Shown here one piece after another: positions 42,137-51,254 of a DNA stretch of 64,000 bases. The notes beneath the pieces are model-generated. The model was given only the letters and a program-made list of their open reading frames with translations. It made no database searches and was not told where the DNA came from. The translations under genes were made by a program, and so were the position numbers. Position 1 is the stretch's first letter; each line of letters begins with the position of its first letter. This DNA comes from Ktedonobacterales bacterium (GTDB taxonomy: Bacteria > Chloroflexota > Ktedonobacteria > Ktedonobacterales > DATBGS01), in contig DATBHW010000012.1 of NCBI GenBank assembly GCA_036557285.1, positions 62,001-126,000 on the forward strand, read 5' to 3'.

Positions 42137-43297
42137 ATGTCTGTCGCTCGTTATAGCTGGCCGCTGCTGACGCTGATTGCGTTGGCCGCCTTTGTTGCCT
42201 GGCAGGGTATTCTGCCTTACCCAGACCCACATTCTGTGCTTAGGGACCATTATCGCTATGTCGCTATGGCCGTACAGCCCTTTGGCTCAGCCGATCCTCT
42301 GGCGCATCAGCCGCCGTTTTGCTGGCGCATCCTGACGCCGCTTCTCGTTCACTTTCTGCCGGTCCCAATTCTCACGGGCTTCTGGCTGCTGAGCGTGGTG
42401 GGCATCGCCGGGGCGACACTGGGGCTGATGTGGTTTTTGCGCGGCCTGGGCCTTCCGGCGGGGGCTGCGGTTGCAGGCGGCTTTGCTTTCGTCTGCCTGA
42501 CGCCTGCCGTCGGCTTTACACTCTACAATGATATGCTGGCGGACCCGCTCGCGTTTGCGCTGCTGGCGCTGGCGCTGGGATGCGTTGTGCATCGGCGCGG
42601 CTTCTGGCTGGTGCTTTCGCTCGTCGTGATGGCTTTCGATAAAGAGACAGCCATCTTTGGCGCGGCCTTTGCTATTATCTGGAGTTGGCAGCATCGTGAT
42701 CGCGCCCTGCTCCGCTGGTCACTCGCAAGCCTGGTTGGGGTGTTGAGCGTCGTCGTGGGGCTGCGCCTGCTTATCCCAGGCAATCAGCCACACAGTCTGC
42801 TGCAAATGCTGGTCTATTGGGCGGTTGTTTCTGTGCAGACGGGGACGCTGTTCTTCCGGCTAACGCAGGCCACTATCGGCGCGTGGGGCATTTTGCTGCC
42901 GCTGGCGGTCTACGCGCTCGGTTTCTGGCGCACGCATGCCCACTGGGCGCTGCTGGCGCTTGCCAGCGCGCAGGTGTTTGTTTCGGTGGATGTGGAGCGG
43001 GTCGTCATCTATGCCTTTCCGGTGGTGATCGCCGCCGCGTGTTTCGGTGTGGAAGCCCTGGCAGACCGCTGGCGTGTGTCGCGCTGGCTGCTGTGGCTGC
43101 CGGTATTGGCGCTGGAGTTGTCCTGGTACTATAGCTACGCGCCGAACTACTTTTTTACCATCGTTAGCTTGCATGATGCTTTTGTCTTTGCCTTTGCCCT
43201 GGTGCTGCTGGTTGAGGGAATACTGTTTGCTGCGCTGTGGCGCCGCCGGAAGCAGCGTGTAGGGTTACGAGCCGAAAGCCGCGCCGGGCCTGGATAA
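42137..43297 (+). CDS. Multi-spanning membrane protein, GT-C-like
   Basis: A 386-residue protein with about 9 to 10 membrane helices. The start is placed at ATG 42137; longer in-frame starts would run through the broken toxin gene. An extracytoplasmic loop after the first helix has DPHSVLRDHYRYVAMAVQPF and HQPPFCWRILTPLLVHF, recalling the acidic loop of GT-C glycosyltransferases; a later DKETAIFGAAFAI and a charged C-terminus follow. A polyprenyl-sugar-dependent transferase is possible but unproven. Confidence 0.65.
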   Translation: MSVARYSWPLLTLIALAAFVAWQGILPYPDPHSVLRDHYRYVAMAVQPFGSADPLAHQPPFCWRILTPLLVHFLPVPILTGFWLLSVVGIAGATLGLMWFLRGLGLPAGAAVAGGFAFVCLTPAVGFTLYNDMLADPLAFALLALALGCVVHRRGFWLVLSLVVMAFDKETAIFGAAFAIIWSWQHRDRALLRWSLASLVGVLSVVVGLRLLIPGNQPHSLLQMLVYWAVVSVQTGTLFFRLTQATIGAWGILLPLAVYALGFWRTHAHWALLALASAQVFVSVDVERVVIYAFPVVIAAACFGVEALADRWRVSRWLLWLPVLALELSWYYSYAPNYFFTIVSLHDAFVFAFALVLLVEGILFAALWRRRKQRVGLRAESRAGPG

Positions 43298-43372
43298 GCG
43301 CGCGGGCGAACACCAGGGGAACTAGCGACACGGGCCTGGGCGAGTAATTCAGATAAAGAGAGGGTTGGGCTT

Positions 43373-44176
43373 ATGAGCGAAGAGAACAGACCGGCAGGCG
43401 GAGAACCCGTTGTGCTGTATACGGTTGCCGATAAGATTGCGCGGGTGATGATGAACCGGCCCGCCGCGATGAACGCGATGAGCGTGGGGCTGGTGACGGG
43501 GCTGCGCCAGGCGCTAGAGCGCGCTCAGAACGACCCGGACGTGTCGGTGATTGTGCTGTCGGGGGCGGGCGGCAACTTCTGCGCGGGGGATGATCTGAAG
43601 GAGGCCGAACGCATTACCGCCGAAACGTTTCTGGCGGTGATTATGGACCTGCAACGGCTGACACGCCTGCTCTTCCTGGGCGATAAGCCGACGATTGCGG
43701 CGGTGGATGGCTACGCGCTGGGCGGCGGCTTCGAGCTGGCGCTGGCTTGCGATTTTCGGGTTGCTACGCCGCGCGCGCGCTTTGGCTGTGTGGAAGCCCG
43801 CGTGGGGATGGTGGTGACAGGCGGGACGACGGTGCTGCTGCCGCGCCTGGTAGGGTTGGGGATGGCGCGTGAGATTATTCTGATGGCGGATGTCTTCGAG
43901 GCGGCGCTGGCCCAGAGCATGGGGCTGACGCATCGCATGGCCGAGCCGGAAGAGTTGGATGCCGCTGTGCAGGCGCTGATAGATAAGATGCTGAGCCGCG
44001 CGCCGCTGGCCCTGCGCGAAAGCAAACGGCTGCTGAATCTGCCGCTCGTGCCGGACCTGGAGCGCGCCTTCCAGAATGAGATCGAGGGGATTCTGCGCTG
44101 CTTTGAGACGGACGATGCCCGTGAAGCAGCCCTTGCCTTCCGCGAGAAGCGCCCGCCCGTCTTCCAAGGCAGATGA
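43373..44176 (+). CDS. Enoyl-CoA hydratase/isomerase family protein
   Basis: A 267-residue crotonase. GAGAGGG-type sequence precedes the ATG. Core motifs: NRPAAMNAMSVGLVTGLRQA, GAGGNFCAGDDLKEAERI (oxyanion hole), DGYALGGGFELALACDFRVA, and LPRLVGLGMAREIILMADV. The position where classical hydratases keep the first catalytic Glu reads RVGMVVTGGTTVLLPR, so substrate and exact reaction (hydratase or isomerase) are open. Works in acyl-CoA breakdown together with the dehydrogenases upstream, though not in one operon with them. Confidence 0.9.
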   Translation: MSEENRPAGGEPVVLYTVADKIARVMMNRPAAMNAMSVGLVTGLRQALERAQNDPDVSVIVLSGAGGNFCAGDDLKEAERITAETFLAVIMDLQRLTRLLFLGDKPTIAAVDGYALGGGFELALACDFRVATPRARFGCVEARVGMVVTGGTTVLLPRLVGLGMAREIILMADVFEAALAQSMGLTHRMAEPEELDAAVQALIDKMLSRAPLALRESKRLLNLPLVPDLERAFQNEIEGILRCFETDDAREAALAFREKRPPVFQGR

Positions 44177-44187
44177 AGGAGAATGAA

Positions 44188-44454
44188 ATGGCGACCTTAG
44201 AAGAGATGCTAGAGGGCATCGTTTGCCCCCGCTGTGGGCGAGAAAATACCTATGTCGTGCGCCAGGTCGATCAGATCGTTCCGGTGGGTGGTGATGTGGT
44301 CACGGTGACGGTGATGGCTGGCGAATGCACGTATTGTGGCGAGCGGCTGCTCGATACGCGGGCTACGGAGAAGCTGGACGAGGCTGTTGAAAAGGTTCGC
44401 CAGCATCATGCAGCAGGGCTGACCCGCACAGGTGTGGTCTACCACGTCGCCTGA
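44188..44454 (+). CDS. YgiT-type zinc finger protein
   Basis: An 88-residue protein. The ATG at 44188 is chosen because AAGGAG lies 6 bases upstream; an ATG at 44173 lies inside the previous stop region. Two Cys pairs, CPRCG and CTYCG, separated by a beta-hairpin (VPVGGDVVTVTVMAGE) are typical of the YgiT/MqsA N-terminal zinc domain. The DNA-binding second domain of MqsA is absent. Such proteins are often antitoxin-like regulators, but no toxin gene is adjacent. Confidence 0.8.
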   Translation: MATLEEMLEGIVCPRCGRENTYVVRQVDQIVPVGGDVVTVTVMAGECTYCGERLLDTRATEKLDEAVEKVRQHHAAGLTRTGVVYHVA

Positions 44455-44508
44455 ACAAGACCGGCTCGATTGGCTGAAATGGCGTATGCCAGGAAAGGAC
44501 ATCTGGCG

Positions 44509-45315
44509 ATGCGATGCTGCTCTGGTTTCCGTCTCCAGCACGCGCTCTGCGCGCTGATCGGCATGCTCGCGCTGGCGGGCTGCGCGCCTGGCGCGCAGCC
44601 GATGCTCCTTGGGCATCATCCCCCGCCCTGGAGGTTTGTCTGGTCCGCGCCAACCGGCATCAGTCAATCGGTGGACCTGGCAAATGCTTACGCTCAGGCG
44701 GGGAGGGTGATACACAATGGAGGCGCTCCGCAGCTTCCGGCGGCCACGACCTGGCTGGCGAGTGGCCCGGCCTTCGGGATGGCCGTCGTGCAGCTTGACC
44801 CCGCCGGGACGTTCTTTGACCTGGTGACGGTGGAGGTTGACGCCGAGACACACACCTGGACGGGCGGCGGAGCCACGCTGCCTGGAGGCGATTGTGGCGA
44901 CCCTGGCTCAGCCTATGGGCCGCTGACGTTTCCCCTCAAGGTCTGCCAGTCAGGGAACGGCGGAAAATACGCCACCCCCAGCAGCCCGTCGCGCTATGCC
45001 TATACGTGGTGGTATTCCGGCGCGTCGGTCTTCATTCTGTATCGCTGGAACCCGATTGATCTGCGCCCGACGGCTGACGCCACGACGGTGGAGATCGGCG
45101 GGCATCCTGGCTGGCTCACGACTCACGGGGCGTATAGCTCTGTCGTGGTGCGCACAACAAGCCACGAAACAGTCCTGTTCTCCGGCACTGCCAGCCCGAC
45201 GATGATGGAGCAGTTGACGGCTGAGGCGTTGACGGACCTGGATACGCTGGTCCCGCTGCTTTCTGGCCCGCCGACTCCGCCTGGCGCTCCGCCAACGCCG
45301 ACGCCCACACCCTGA
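44509..45315 (+). CDS. Secreted lipoprotein with Thr-Pro tail
   Basis: A 268-residue protein; ATG 44509 follows AGGAAAGGA. Signal peptide with LCALIGMLALAGC lipobox. The body is rich in Gly, Trp and Tyr (WYSGASVFILYRWNPIDLRP, VEIGGHPGWLTTHGAYSS), compatible with a beta-rich surface domain. It ends with a PPTPTPTP tail. Function unknown; Gly-His-Pro-Gly-Trp suggests a carbohydrate- or polymer-contact surface, with no proof. It lies 20 bases before the deoxyribosyltransferase gene. Confidence 0.7.
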   Translation: MRCCSGFRLQHALCALIGMLALAGCAPGAQPMLLGHHPPPWRFVWSAPTGISQSVDLANAYAQAGRVIHNGGAPQLPAATTWLASGPAFGMAVVQLDPAGTFFDLVTVEVDAETHTWTGGGATLPGGDCGDPGSAYGPLTFPLKVCQSGNGGKYATPSSPSRYAYTWWYSGASVFILYRWNPIDLRPTADATTVEIGGHPGWLTTHGAYSSVVVRTTSHETVLFSGTASPTMMEQLTAEALTDLDTLVPLLSGPPTPPGAPPTPTPTP

Positions 45316-45335
45316 AGCTGATTGGAGATGAAGAG

Positions 45336-45806
45336 ATGCTGGTCTATTTTGCTGGCCCGCTGTTTTCGGTGGGGGAACGAGCGTTCAACGAGCAGTTGAC
45401 GCGGAAGATCGAGGCGCTGGGCTATGAGGTGTTTTTGCCGCAACGCGATGGCGCGGAACACGGCGCACCACCCTATGACCGGATGACGGGCGAGGAATGG
45501 AGCCAGGCGGTCTTTCAACTGGATGTGGAGCGGCTGCTGGCCGCCGATGTGCTGCTGTTTCTGCTGGATGGGCGCGTGCCGGATGAGGGCGCGTGCGTGG
45601 AGCTTGGTATCGCCTGGGGCCAGCAGGCGCTGCTGCTCGTGAAGAAGCTGCTGATTGGCTTGCATACGGACCGGCGCGGGGCGTTCCCTGGAACAAAGCT
45701 CAACGCGATGATCCAGGGGGCGCTGACCTACGTGGCCCGGGATGAGGCGGCGCTGCTGGCGGCGCTGAAGGGCTATTATGAAAGCGGCAGCCTGCCTGGG
45801 GGTTGA
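45336..45806 (+). CDS. Nucleoside 2-deoxyribosyltransferase-like protein
   Basis: A 156-residue protein with TTGGAG upstream. It has the family layout: VYFAGPLFSVGERAFNEQLT at the start, FLPQRDGAEHG, the DVERLLAADVLLFLLDGRVP segment and DEGACVELGIAWGQ with the catalytic Glu. It moves or hydrolyses the deoxyribosyl unit of nucleosides in nucleotide salvage. Size and motif order are normal. A strong terminator hairpin follows. Confidence 0.85.
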   Translation: MLVYFAGPLFSVGERAFNEQLTRKIEALGYEVFLPQRDGAEHGAPPYDRMTGEEWSQAVFQLDVERLLAADVLLFLLDGRVPDEGACVELGIAWGQQALLLVKKLLIGLHTDRRGAFPGTKLNAMIQGALTYVARDEAALLAALKGYYESGSLPGG

Positions 45807-45827
45807 TGCGCCGCAGCGCGAAAAATG

Positions 45828-45872
45828 AGCCGCCACCACAGTGACTACAGGATGGTTACTGTGGTGGCGGCT
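45828..45872. terminator. Bidirectional terminator-like hairpin
   Basis: AGCCGCCACCACAGTGAC (45828-45845) pairs with 45855-45872 (one G-T/G-G-type irregularity near the loop) around a 9-base loop. It separates the + strand deoxyribosyltransferase gene from a convergent broken lipoprotein gene on the - strand and could serve both. A-run before it and a weak T-run after it fit this. Confidence 0.75.
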
Positions 45873-45886
45873 TTGCCCATACCTAC

Positions 45887-46368
45887 TCAGACCAGAAAGT
45901 CTATTCTGTCTGTGACGGTCTGCCCGTCCAGGGTGGCAGTGACCTCGGCGGTTCCTTGCCAGAACCCACTATGCCCTGGAGGATTGTCGCAGGCGGCTTT
46001 GGGCGTCCAGTCCCATTCATGGTAGCCCATCTGGTCGGCGGTGAAGGTACCCTTGAGGGCGTCGCTCTCGTCTACATTGCCCCGACAAAAGGTGACGTGA
46101 ATCCTGAGCGATGCCCCCGCCAGCGTGCGCATGCAGATCCGCTCGCGGTTATCGGCGTTGGGCCGAACCCATCGGGACATGCGTTGGTGAGCGTCAGCTT
46201 CACTGAGGGCGTTGGGGTATGTGTCGGGATCGCTGTTGGCGATGGCATTGGCGTAGGGTTGTCAGCACTGGCGGTCTGCGCGACTCCGCAGGCCGCGAGC
46301 AGCAGGATAAGCGTGCCTCCGGCCAGAAACTGGAGGCAGGGGACGAACTTGCGCGATGGGATGTTCAT
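45887..46368 (-). pseudogene. Lipoprotein gene with a frameshift
   Basis: ATG 46368, with GAGGAGG upstream, begins a lipoprotein: signal ending in ILLLAAC, then a PTPMPSPTAIPTHTPTP linker and VKLTLTNA. Near 46170-46200 the frame is lost; the continuation in another frame reads SRWVRPNADNRERICMRTLA, DALKGTFTADQMGYHEWDWT and ends with TVTDRIDFLV at 45887. The two halves together look like one normal small lipoprotein. A real mutation or a sequencing indel would both explain it. Confidence 0.65.
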
Positions 46369-47378
46369 GAACATCCTCCTCATACTCATAAAGAAAATTG
46401 GATAAAGCAATAATACGGTGTATCTACAAAGCCAATGTTCGCGGCTGCGCAGCGCGTATCCATGAGCTTAGTTTCCCATGCGGGCGGCGATCTGTCTGTG
46501 AGGGAGCAGACAGAAAACGTGTGACGCGCTTCACTGTTCAGCCCACTGCGTGCGCCTATAGAGTCTACAGAGTCTACAGAGTCTATGGGTGAGCAGTACG
46601 ACATCCGCCTGAACGTCACTTGTAGCGCCGCCATCCTGGCGGCTCAACGTTGGCCTGCCGGTCCGTTGGCTTGCAGGGCGCACGCCACTTGTAGCGCCGC
46701 CGTCTCTGGCGGCTGGACGTTGGCCTGTCGGTACGTTGGCCTGAAGGGCGAACGCTCGCTTTGGCGCAGCGATAGCCGCCTGGAAGGCGGCGCTACAAGT
46801 GACGCTCAGGCGGCTGGACGCTGGCCTGCTGGTACGTTGGCCTGAAGGGCGCACGCTCGCGCTGGCGCAGCGATGGCCGCCTGGAAGGCGGCGCTACCAG
46901 TGGCCGGTTGCCCGGAAGGCGCGGGTACAGGTGGGGGGTTAGCTTGCGGTTTCCTTGCGGTTTCCTTTCCAACGCCATCAGCCGCCAGGTCGCTCTCTGC
47001 CTGGGCTGGCGGGGTTGGATTGCTTAGATTGCTTAGATTCCCTGGGTTGGCATCGGGGGCTTCTCCGAGGGATGCCTGGGGGGCTGCGCCATGCCTGATA
47101 CAGACGGTATCTGTTCTCTGAGTATCTGTGTGGTATAGAGGTGTTTCAATGCAGCAAACAAAGAGAGAGCCAGCATCCACCTCCATCCTCACAAGCCAGC
47201 CAAACCGACGAAGCGCCAGCCGCTGGGAAGCAAAGCAATCTAAGCAATCCCACCCCCGCAAGTGGCTCCCCGCCTGGCCTCACACGAATCCCCAACGGGA
47301 AGCTAACTGCAAGGAAACTACAATCTAACCTCTTCCAGCGCCACCCAGCGAGCCAGGAGATGCGGCTGGCGCTGCAAG
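46369..47378. other. 1-kb gene-free region with several repeat types
   Basis: No convincing gene. Contents: a hairpin TCTGTCT...AGACAGA at about 46489-46512; a 9-base tandem repeat AGAGTCTAC (three units, 46560-46586); palindromic repeat copies at 46617-46910; a second 9-base repeat GATTGCTTA (47018-47035) followed by an inverted, partly matching copy AAGCAATCTAAGCAATCC at 47233-47250, after which both continue with related GGAAACNGCAAGGAAAC-type sequence, suggesting a diverged inverted repeat of roughly 100 bases. Confidence 0.65.
46617..46910. repeat. Palindromic intergenic repeat family, array with bipartite arms
   Basis: CACTTGTAGCGCCGCC occurs at 46617 and 46686, and its exact complement GGCGGCGCTACAAGTG at 46786-46801, with GGCGGCTnnACGnTGGCCTG next to each arm and a further related half up to about 46910. 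Other copies lie at 48818-48833 and 55735-55849. The arms can pair to form long hairpins. Different core from the REP copies around the RAYT gene. Confidence 0.8.
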
Positions 47379-48074
47379 CTAGGCGCGTGGGAAGGTGAGC
47401 GCGTGGGTCCAGATGACGACGGTGAAGGCGAGGCCAGCGGCGATGACGAAGAGGTGAAAGAGTTCGTGATAGCCGAAGACGCGCGGGAAGGGATTGGGCC
47501 AGCGCCGGGCGTAGATGACGCCGCCGATGGTATAGAGGAGGCCACCCAGGACGAGCGCGCCCACTGCCTGCCATCCCAACAGGCTGAGGAAGGCGGGCAG
47601 GGCGAAGACGGCTACCCAGCCCATGCCGATGTAGAGGGCTGTGCTGACTTTGCGCGGCGCGCGGAGCCTGGAAAGCGTCAGCCCGACGCCCGCCGCAGCG
47701 AGCAGCCAGATGACGACGAGCAGGACGACACGCAGCCAGCCAGACAGGATGTTCAGGCAGAGGGGGGTATAGGTTCCCGCGATGAAGATGAAGATGTTGG
47801 CGTGGTCGAGCGCGCGGAGTCTGCGCCGCTGCGTCTTATCCCAGGAGCCGATATGATAGAGGGCGCTGACGGCGTATAATTGGCAGAGGGCTATGCCATA
47901 CACGGCCATAGAAAGCAGGCGCGGCGGGTCATGGCGACTCTGCCAGCAGAGGGCGATAGTCAGGCAGACAGCGCCGATTGTCGCCAGGGCGTGTGACCAG
48001 CCGCGCAGCAGCGGCCTGGGCGGCACAGGAGGATGTGTTTCTGCGCTGCGGCTGCTGGTCTGTTCTGTAATCAC
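47379..48074 (-). CDS. Hemolysin III / PAQR-family membrane protein
   Basis: A 231-residue protein with seven hydrophobic helices. Family motifs: LYAVSALYHIGSW, LDHANIFIFIAGTYTPLCLN and the terminal FGYHELFHLFVI, which hold the conserved Ser, Asp and His residues of the metal site. Start is GTG 48074 with a weak ribosome site. Members may act as hydrolases on membrane lipids or as receptors; bacterial roles are poorly known. Confidence 0.9.
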   Translation of the reverse strand: MITEQTSSRSAETHPPVPPRPLLRGWSHALATIGAVCLTIALCWQSRHDPPRLLSMAVYGIALCQLYAVSALYHIGSWDKTQRRRLRALDHANIFIFIAGTYTPLCLNILSGWLRVVLLVVIWLLAAAGVGLTLSRLRAPRKVSTALYIGMGWVAVFALPAFLSLLGWQAVGALVLGGLLYTIGGVIYARRWPNPFPRVFGYHELFHLFVIAAGLAFTVVIWTHALTFPRA

Positions 48075-48295
48075 TTCTATGCTCGCTTTCTATAGAGGGT
48101 ATGAGCAGGTCTATCGGATAGAGACGCTGTGCGCTGCTTCCTATAGTCTATGCAGAATGCGCAGCTTGTCTTGCCTGGGCATTTTCTTGTATGCTGCCAT
48201 GCAAGATAGGAGATGAAAAAGCGCCACAGTGTTACAGCGGGAGCGAATGGCACTGAAAGAGCCAGATGCACGACTCATTCCAGCCAGGAGATGAA

Positions 48296-48724
48296 ATGGA
48301 GGAAGGGATGACCACCGAGGAACCGATTCGGGTCATAATTGTCGGGGCCGGACACCTGGGAGCCTGGCTCGCCACGCTCCTGGACAAGCAGGGCTATCAC
48401 GTGACCGTTATCGCCCCCAACCCTCTGGATTTCGAGCGATTGGGTAATGATTTCAGCGGGATGACGATCCTGGGCGACGGTACGCAGGCCGAGATTTTGG
48501 AGCGGGCGGAGATCAAGACGGCCAGGGTTCTGATAGCCGTGACGAATCACGATACTGAGAATCTGCTGATCAGTCAGACGGCGCGGGTGATGTATCAGAC
48601 GCCGCTGGTCCTCTGCGGCCTGGAAGACCCGCTGCTCAAAGAGACGTTTCAAGGTCACGGGTTCACGATCATTACGCGGATCGAAATTGAGATTCCGCAC
48701 TTTCTAAAGGTGCTGCCGCAGTGA
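48296..48724 (+). CDS. TrkA-N (Rossmann NAD-binding) domain protein
   Basis: About 142 residues. Starts at ATG 48266, 48296 or 48308 are possible; 48296 has AGGAG just upstream and 48308 has GGAGG. The fold signature RVIIVGAGHLGAWLATLLDK, VTVIAPNPLDFERL and TILGDGTQAEIL is a TrkA-N domain that binds NAD(H), as in Ktr/Trk potassium channel regulators. The TrkA-C domain is absent and no channel gene is adjacent, so it may act with a distant transporter. Confidence 0.85.
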   Translation: MEEGMTTEEPIRVIIVGAGHLGAWLATLLDKQGYHVTVIAPNPLDFERLGNDFSGMTILGDGTQAEILERAEIKTARVLIAVTNHDTENLLISQTARVMYQTPLVLCGLEDPLLKETFQGHGFTIITRIEIEIPHFLKVLPQ

Positions 48725-49399
48725 TTGAGGGCTGCGGGTCGGCGGCTGAAGGCCGCTTCGCCCCACCCTGGCGGCTCAACGCTGGCCTGCTGGTGTATTG
48801 GCCCGCAGGGCAAACGCCACTTGTAGCGCCGCCATCTTGGCGGCTCAACGTTGGCCTGTCGGTACGTTGGCCCTGCGGGCCAACACCTCAGATTTGGTAG
48901 AACCCTGGCATGGCTGGCTTGCCAAACCTCTTCCAGTATGGTATGCTTGAGGCAAGGTAGCAGGCACGAGATGCTCTGTAACTTTTCAACCCCTCTTTTC
49001 TGCCGTCGGGATGGCGCAATTTGATACACCATATTGGGGCCAGCCATGCCAGGGGTACAGATTGCACAAGCAGGATATTGCCGCTTCTTTTCGGGCGCTG
49101 GGACGCGCTGCGGGCCAACGCGGGGATTCTGCGGCCCTGATACCTTCTGCCCTTCCCTTCTTATCTCCCCCCCTCTTGCGCGCGCACTCCTGCTTGCCGA
49201 GAAAACGGCAGGCGGGTGGTTTTACTCCTCTTGCGTAAGCGATCATCATGCTCGTGCGCCACCGCGAAGGGATACGGTGAATCATTTCACAAGCATCTGG
49301 TTGGGATAGATGGTCGTGAGGACGGTATGGCGCTGCATAGTGCGTGCCTAATAGCCCTATGGTACGAACAATTTCCACAAGCATGGGAGGGATGCAGTC
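48725..49399. other. Gene-free leader region of the cstA gene with repeat copies
   Basis: Bases 48725-48900 are palindromic repeat sequence (copy of the CACTTGTAGCGCCGCC family at 48818-48833, followed by GCCAACACCTCA and TAGAACC, shared with the copy near 55.87 kb). From about 48950 to 49400 no gene is apparent; the stretch carries short open frames with no coding feel and must include the promoter of cstA, but I see no clear -35/-10 pair. Confidence 0.6.
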
Positions 49400-51166
49400 A
49401 TGTCGTCACCTTTCTGGTTTGTCCTTTTGGCGCTGATAGGGTACTTTATCGCCTATCAGTTTTATGGCAAGTGGTATGACCGCAAGGTCTGGAAGCCTGA
49501 TAGCAAGCGCACCACGCCCGCGCATATGTACACGGATGGCGTGGAGTTCTTCCCCGTCAGCAAGTATGTCCTGTGGGGGTATCAATTCAAGAGCGTTGCT
49601 GCGCTCGGCCCCGTCCTTGGCCCCTTCATTGCGCTTCAGTTTGGTTGGCTCCCCGCATTAATCTGGATTGTGGTTGGCAATTTCTTCATCGGCTGGTTGC
49701 AGGACTATGGCGCGATCATGGTCTCCATTCGCAATCAGGGGCGCTCGTTCGGGCCGATCAGCTACGAGTTCACCGGGGCTGGTGGCCGCAAAACTCTGCT
49801 TGGTTTTATCCTGGTGTACCTGCTGATCGTTTCGGCTACGTTTATCTTCCTGATCGCGCTGTTCTGGAAGATATTCCCCGGCACACCTGTTGCTACGCTG
49901 GGCGTTCTCATCACGGGGGTGATAGCCGGGCAACTGCTCTACCGGGCGAAGATGAACATTGGCGTAGTGACCGTGATCTCGCTGATCTTGCTTATACTCA
50001 GCCTGGTCGCTGGCAACTACCTTCAGATTCCCGCCAGCTTCACCACGTCGCTTGGAGACTGGTCCATTCCGTTCTGGGCGGTGGTCTGCTGCATCGTCCT
50101 GTACCTGGGTTCGATCCTGCCGCTGCCCAGGTTCATTCAGCCGATCAACTATGTCTCCTTCTTCCCCACGTTTATCGCGGTGATCCTGATTCTGATCGGC
50201 GCGCTGGTGTCGCCGCTGACAAACATCACGATTCATCAGAGCGCCTGGGTAGGCGCGTATGCCACCGGGCTTGGCCCCATCTGGCCGATTCTGTTTGTTG
50301 CCATCGCGTGTGGCGCGATCTCCGGCTGGCATAGTCTGGTGAGCAGTTCCAGCACGTCGAAGCAGCTTGACATCGAGACCGACGCGCACCCCATCGGCGC
50401 GGGGGCGATGCTCTCCGAAGGGCTGCTGGCGCTGGCCTCTCTGGCGGCGTATGTGGTGGTTGCCAATGCTGGCAGCCTGGGCAGTGTGGGATCGTGGGTA
50501 GTTGGCGCGGTGAGCCTGACCCAGCCGTTCCTGGGTGGGGCGTCGGCTGCCGGTTTCCTGCAAGTCTACTTTGGCGTGGCGCTGATTCTGTTTGCGATCA
50601 CGGTACAATCGCTGGTGACACGCTTCTGGCGGCTGGTCTCGGCAGAGGTAACCGGTGAAGGCGGGTTCCGCGTCTTCGGCCAGAAGCACATCGCTACCAG
50701 CGTCGGTCTGGTGATTCCCCTGGCCTTTGCGATCACGGGAAGCTGGTGGAATCTCTGGCTCTACTTCGGCGGCGCGAACCAGTTGATGGCTGCTCTGGCG
50801 CTCTGGCTTATCAGCATTCATCTGGTGCGCACGCGCGCGCCCAGCCTGTACACACTGATTCCGGCGGTGTTTATGACGGTTACAACGCTGGCGGCGATTG
50901 GCTTCGAGGCGTACTACTTCCTGTACGCGGTGATTCAGGGCAAGCCGCTGGTTTCCACCACCGCAGGCACCCCACTCAGCGGCAAGGTACTCAGCCAGAC
51001 CGCAACCAATGTGGCGCTGGTGTTCAACGGCGTCTTCTTCGTGGTGGGTATTGTCTTGTTTGCGCTGGGTCTGCGGATGGCCTGGCTAGTGTATCAATCC
51101 TACATGCGGTCCCGCCCGGCGTCGCAGGCTCCGGCGGCGGCCCCAGGCATTGCCACTGGCGACTGA
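49400..51166 (+). CDS. cstA: Carbon starvation protein A (peptide or pyruvate transporter family)
   Basis: A 588-residue inner-membrane protein with about 16 hydrophobic helices; GGGAGGGATG precedes the ATG. The N-terminus ends in AYQFYGKWYDRKVWKPDSKR, then YVLWGYQFKSVAALGPVLGP and WLQDYGAIMVSIRNQGRSFG, and later SGWHSLVSSSSTSKQLDIET, all typical of CstA. Relatives import peptides or pyruvate under carbon limitation. The usual small partner YbdD/YjiX is not seen; an unrelated small hydrophobic protein follows after a hairpin. Confidence 0.95.
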   Translation: MSSPFWFVLLALIGYFIAYQFYGKWYDRKVWKPDSKRTTPAHMYTDGVEFFPVSKYVLWGYQFKSVAALGPVLGPFIALQFGWLPALIWIVVGNFFIGWLQDYGAIMVSIRNQGRSFGPISYEFTGAGGRKTLLGFILVYLLIVSATFIFLIALFWKIFPGTPVATLGVLITGVIAGQLLYRAKMNIGVVTVISLILLILSLVAGNYLQIPASFTTSLGDWSIPFWAVVCCIVLYLGSILPLPRFIQPINYVSFFPTFIAVILILIGALVSPLTNITIHQSAWVGAYATGLGPIWPILFVAIACGAISGWHSLVSSSSTSKQLDIETDAHPIGAGAMLSEGLLALASLAAYVVVANAGSLGSVGSWVVGAVSLTQPFLGGASAAGFLQVYFGVALILFAITVQSLVTRFWRLVSAEVTGEGGFRVFGQKHIATSVGLVIPLAFAITGSWWNLWLYFGGANQLMAALALWLISIHLVRTRAPSLYTLIPAVFMTVTTLAAIGFEAYYFLYAVIQGKPLVSTTAGTPLSGKVLSQTATNVALVFNGVFFVVGIVLFALGLRMAWLVYQSYMRSRPASQAPAAAPGIATGD

Positions 51167-51202
51167 AAGTGGCGCATTCCCCGTATCAGACAGTGGCTGT
51201 TC

Positions 51203-51231
51203 AGGTGGCTGGCAATAGCCGCCAGCCACCT
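51203..51231 (+). terminator. Terminator or attenuator after cstA
   Basis: An 11-base perfect stem (51203-51213 with 51221-51231, AGGTGGCTGGC) with a 7-base loop, followed by CTTCTTCTA. It lies 36 bases after the cstA stop and 24 bases before the next gene, so some read-through into the small-protein and ArsA-like genes is possible. Confidence 0.7.
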
Positions 51232-51254
51232 CTTCTTCTAAGGAGCGTCTTGCT

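Noticed and set aside
46585-47261. Several 60-150-codon frames on both strands in the 46.4-47.4 kb spacer
   Set aside because: They run through palindromic repeats and tandem 9-mers, giving repeated residues (such as RVYRVY or NLSNLSN) that reflect DNA repeats, not protein conservation.
48725-49399. Protein-coding gene in the spacer before cstA
   Set aside because: All frames are short, cross the repeat copies and lack ribosome sites or recognisable residues.
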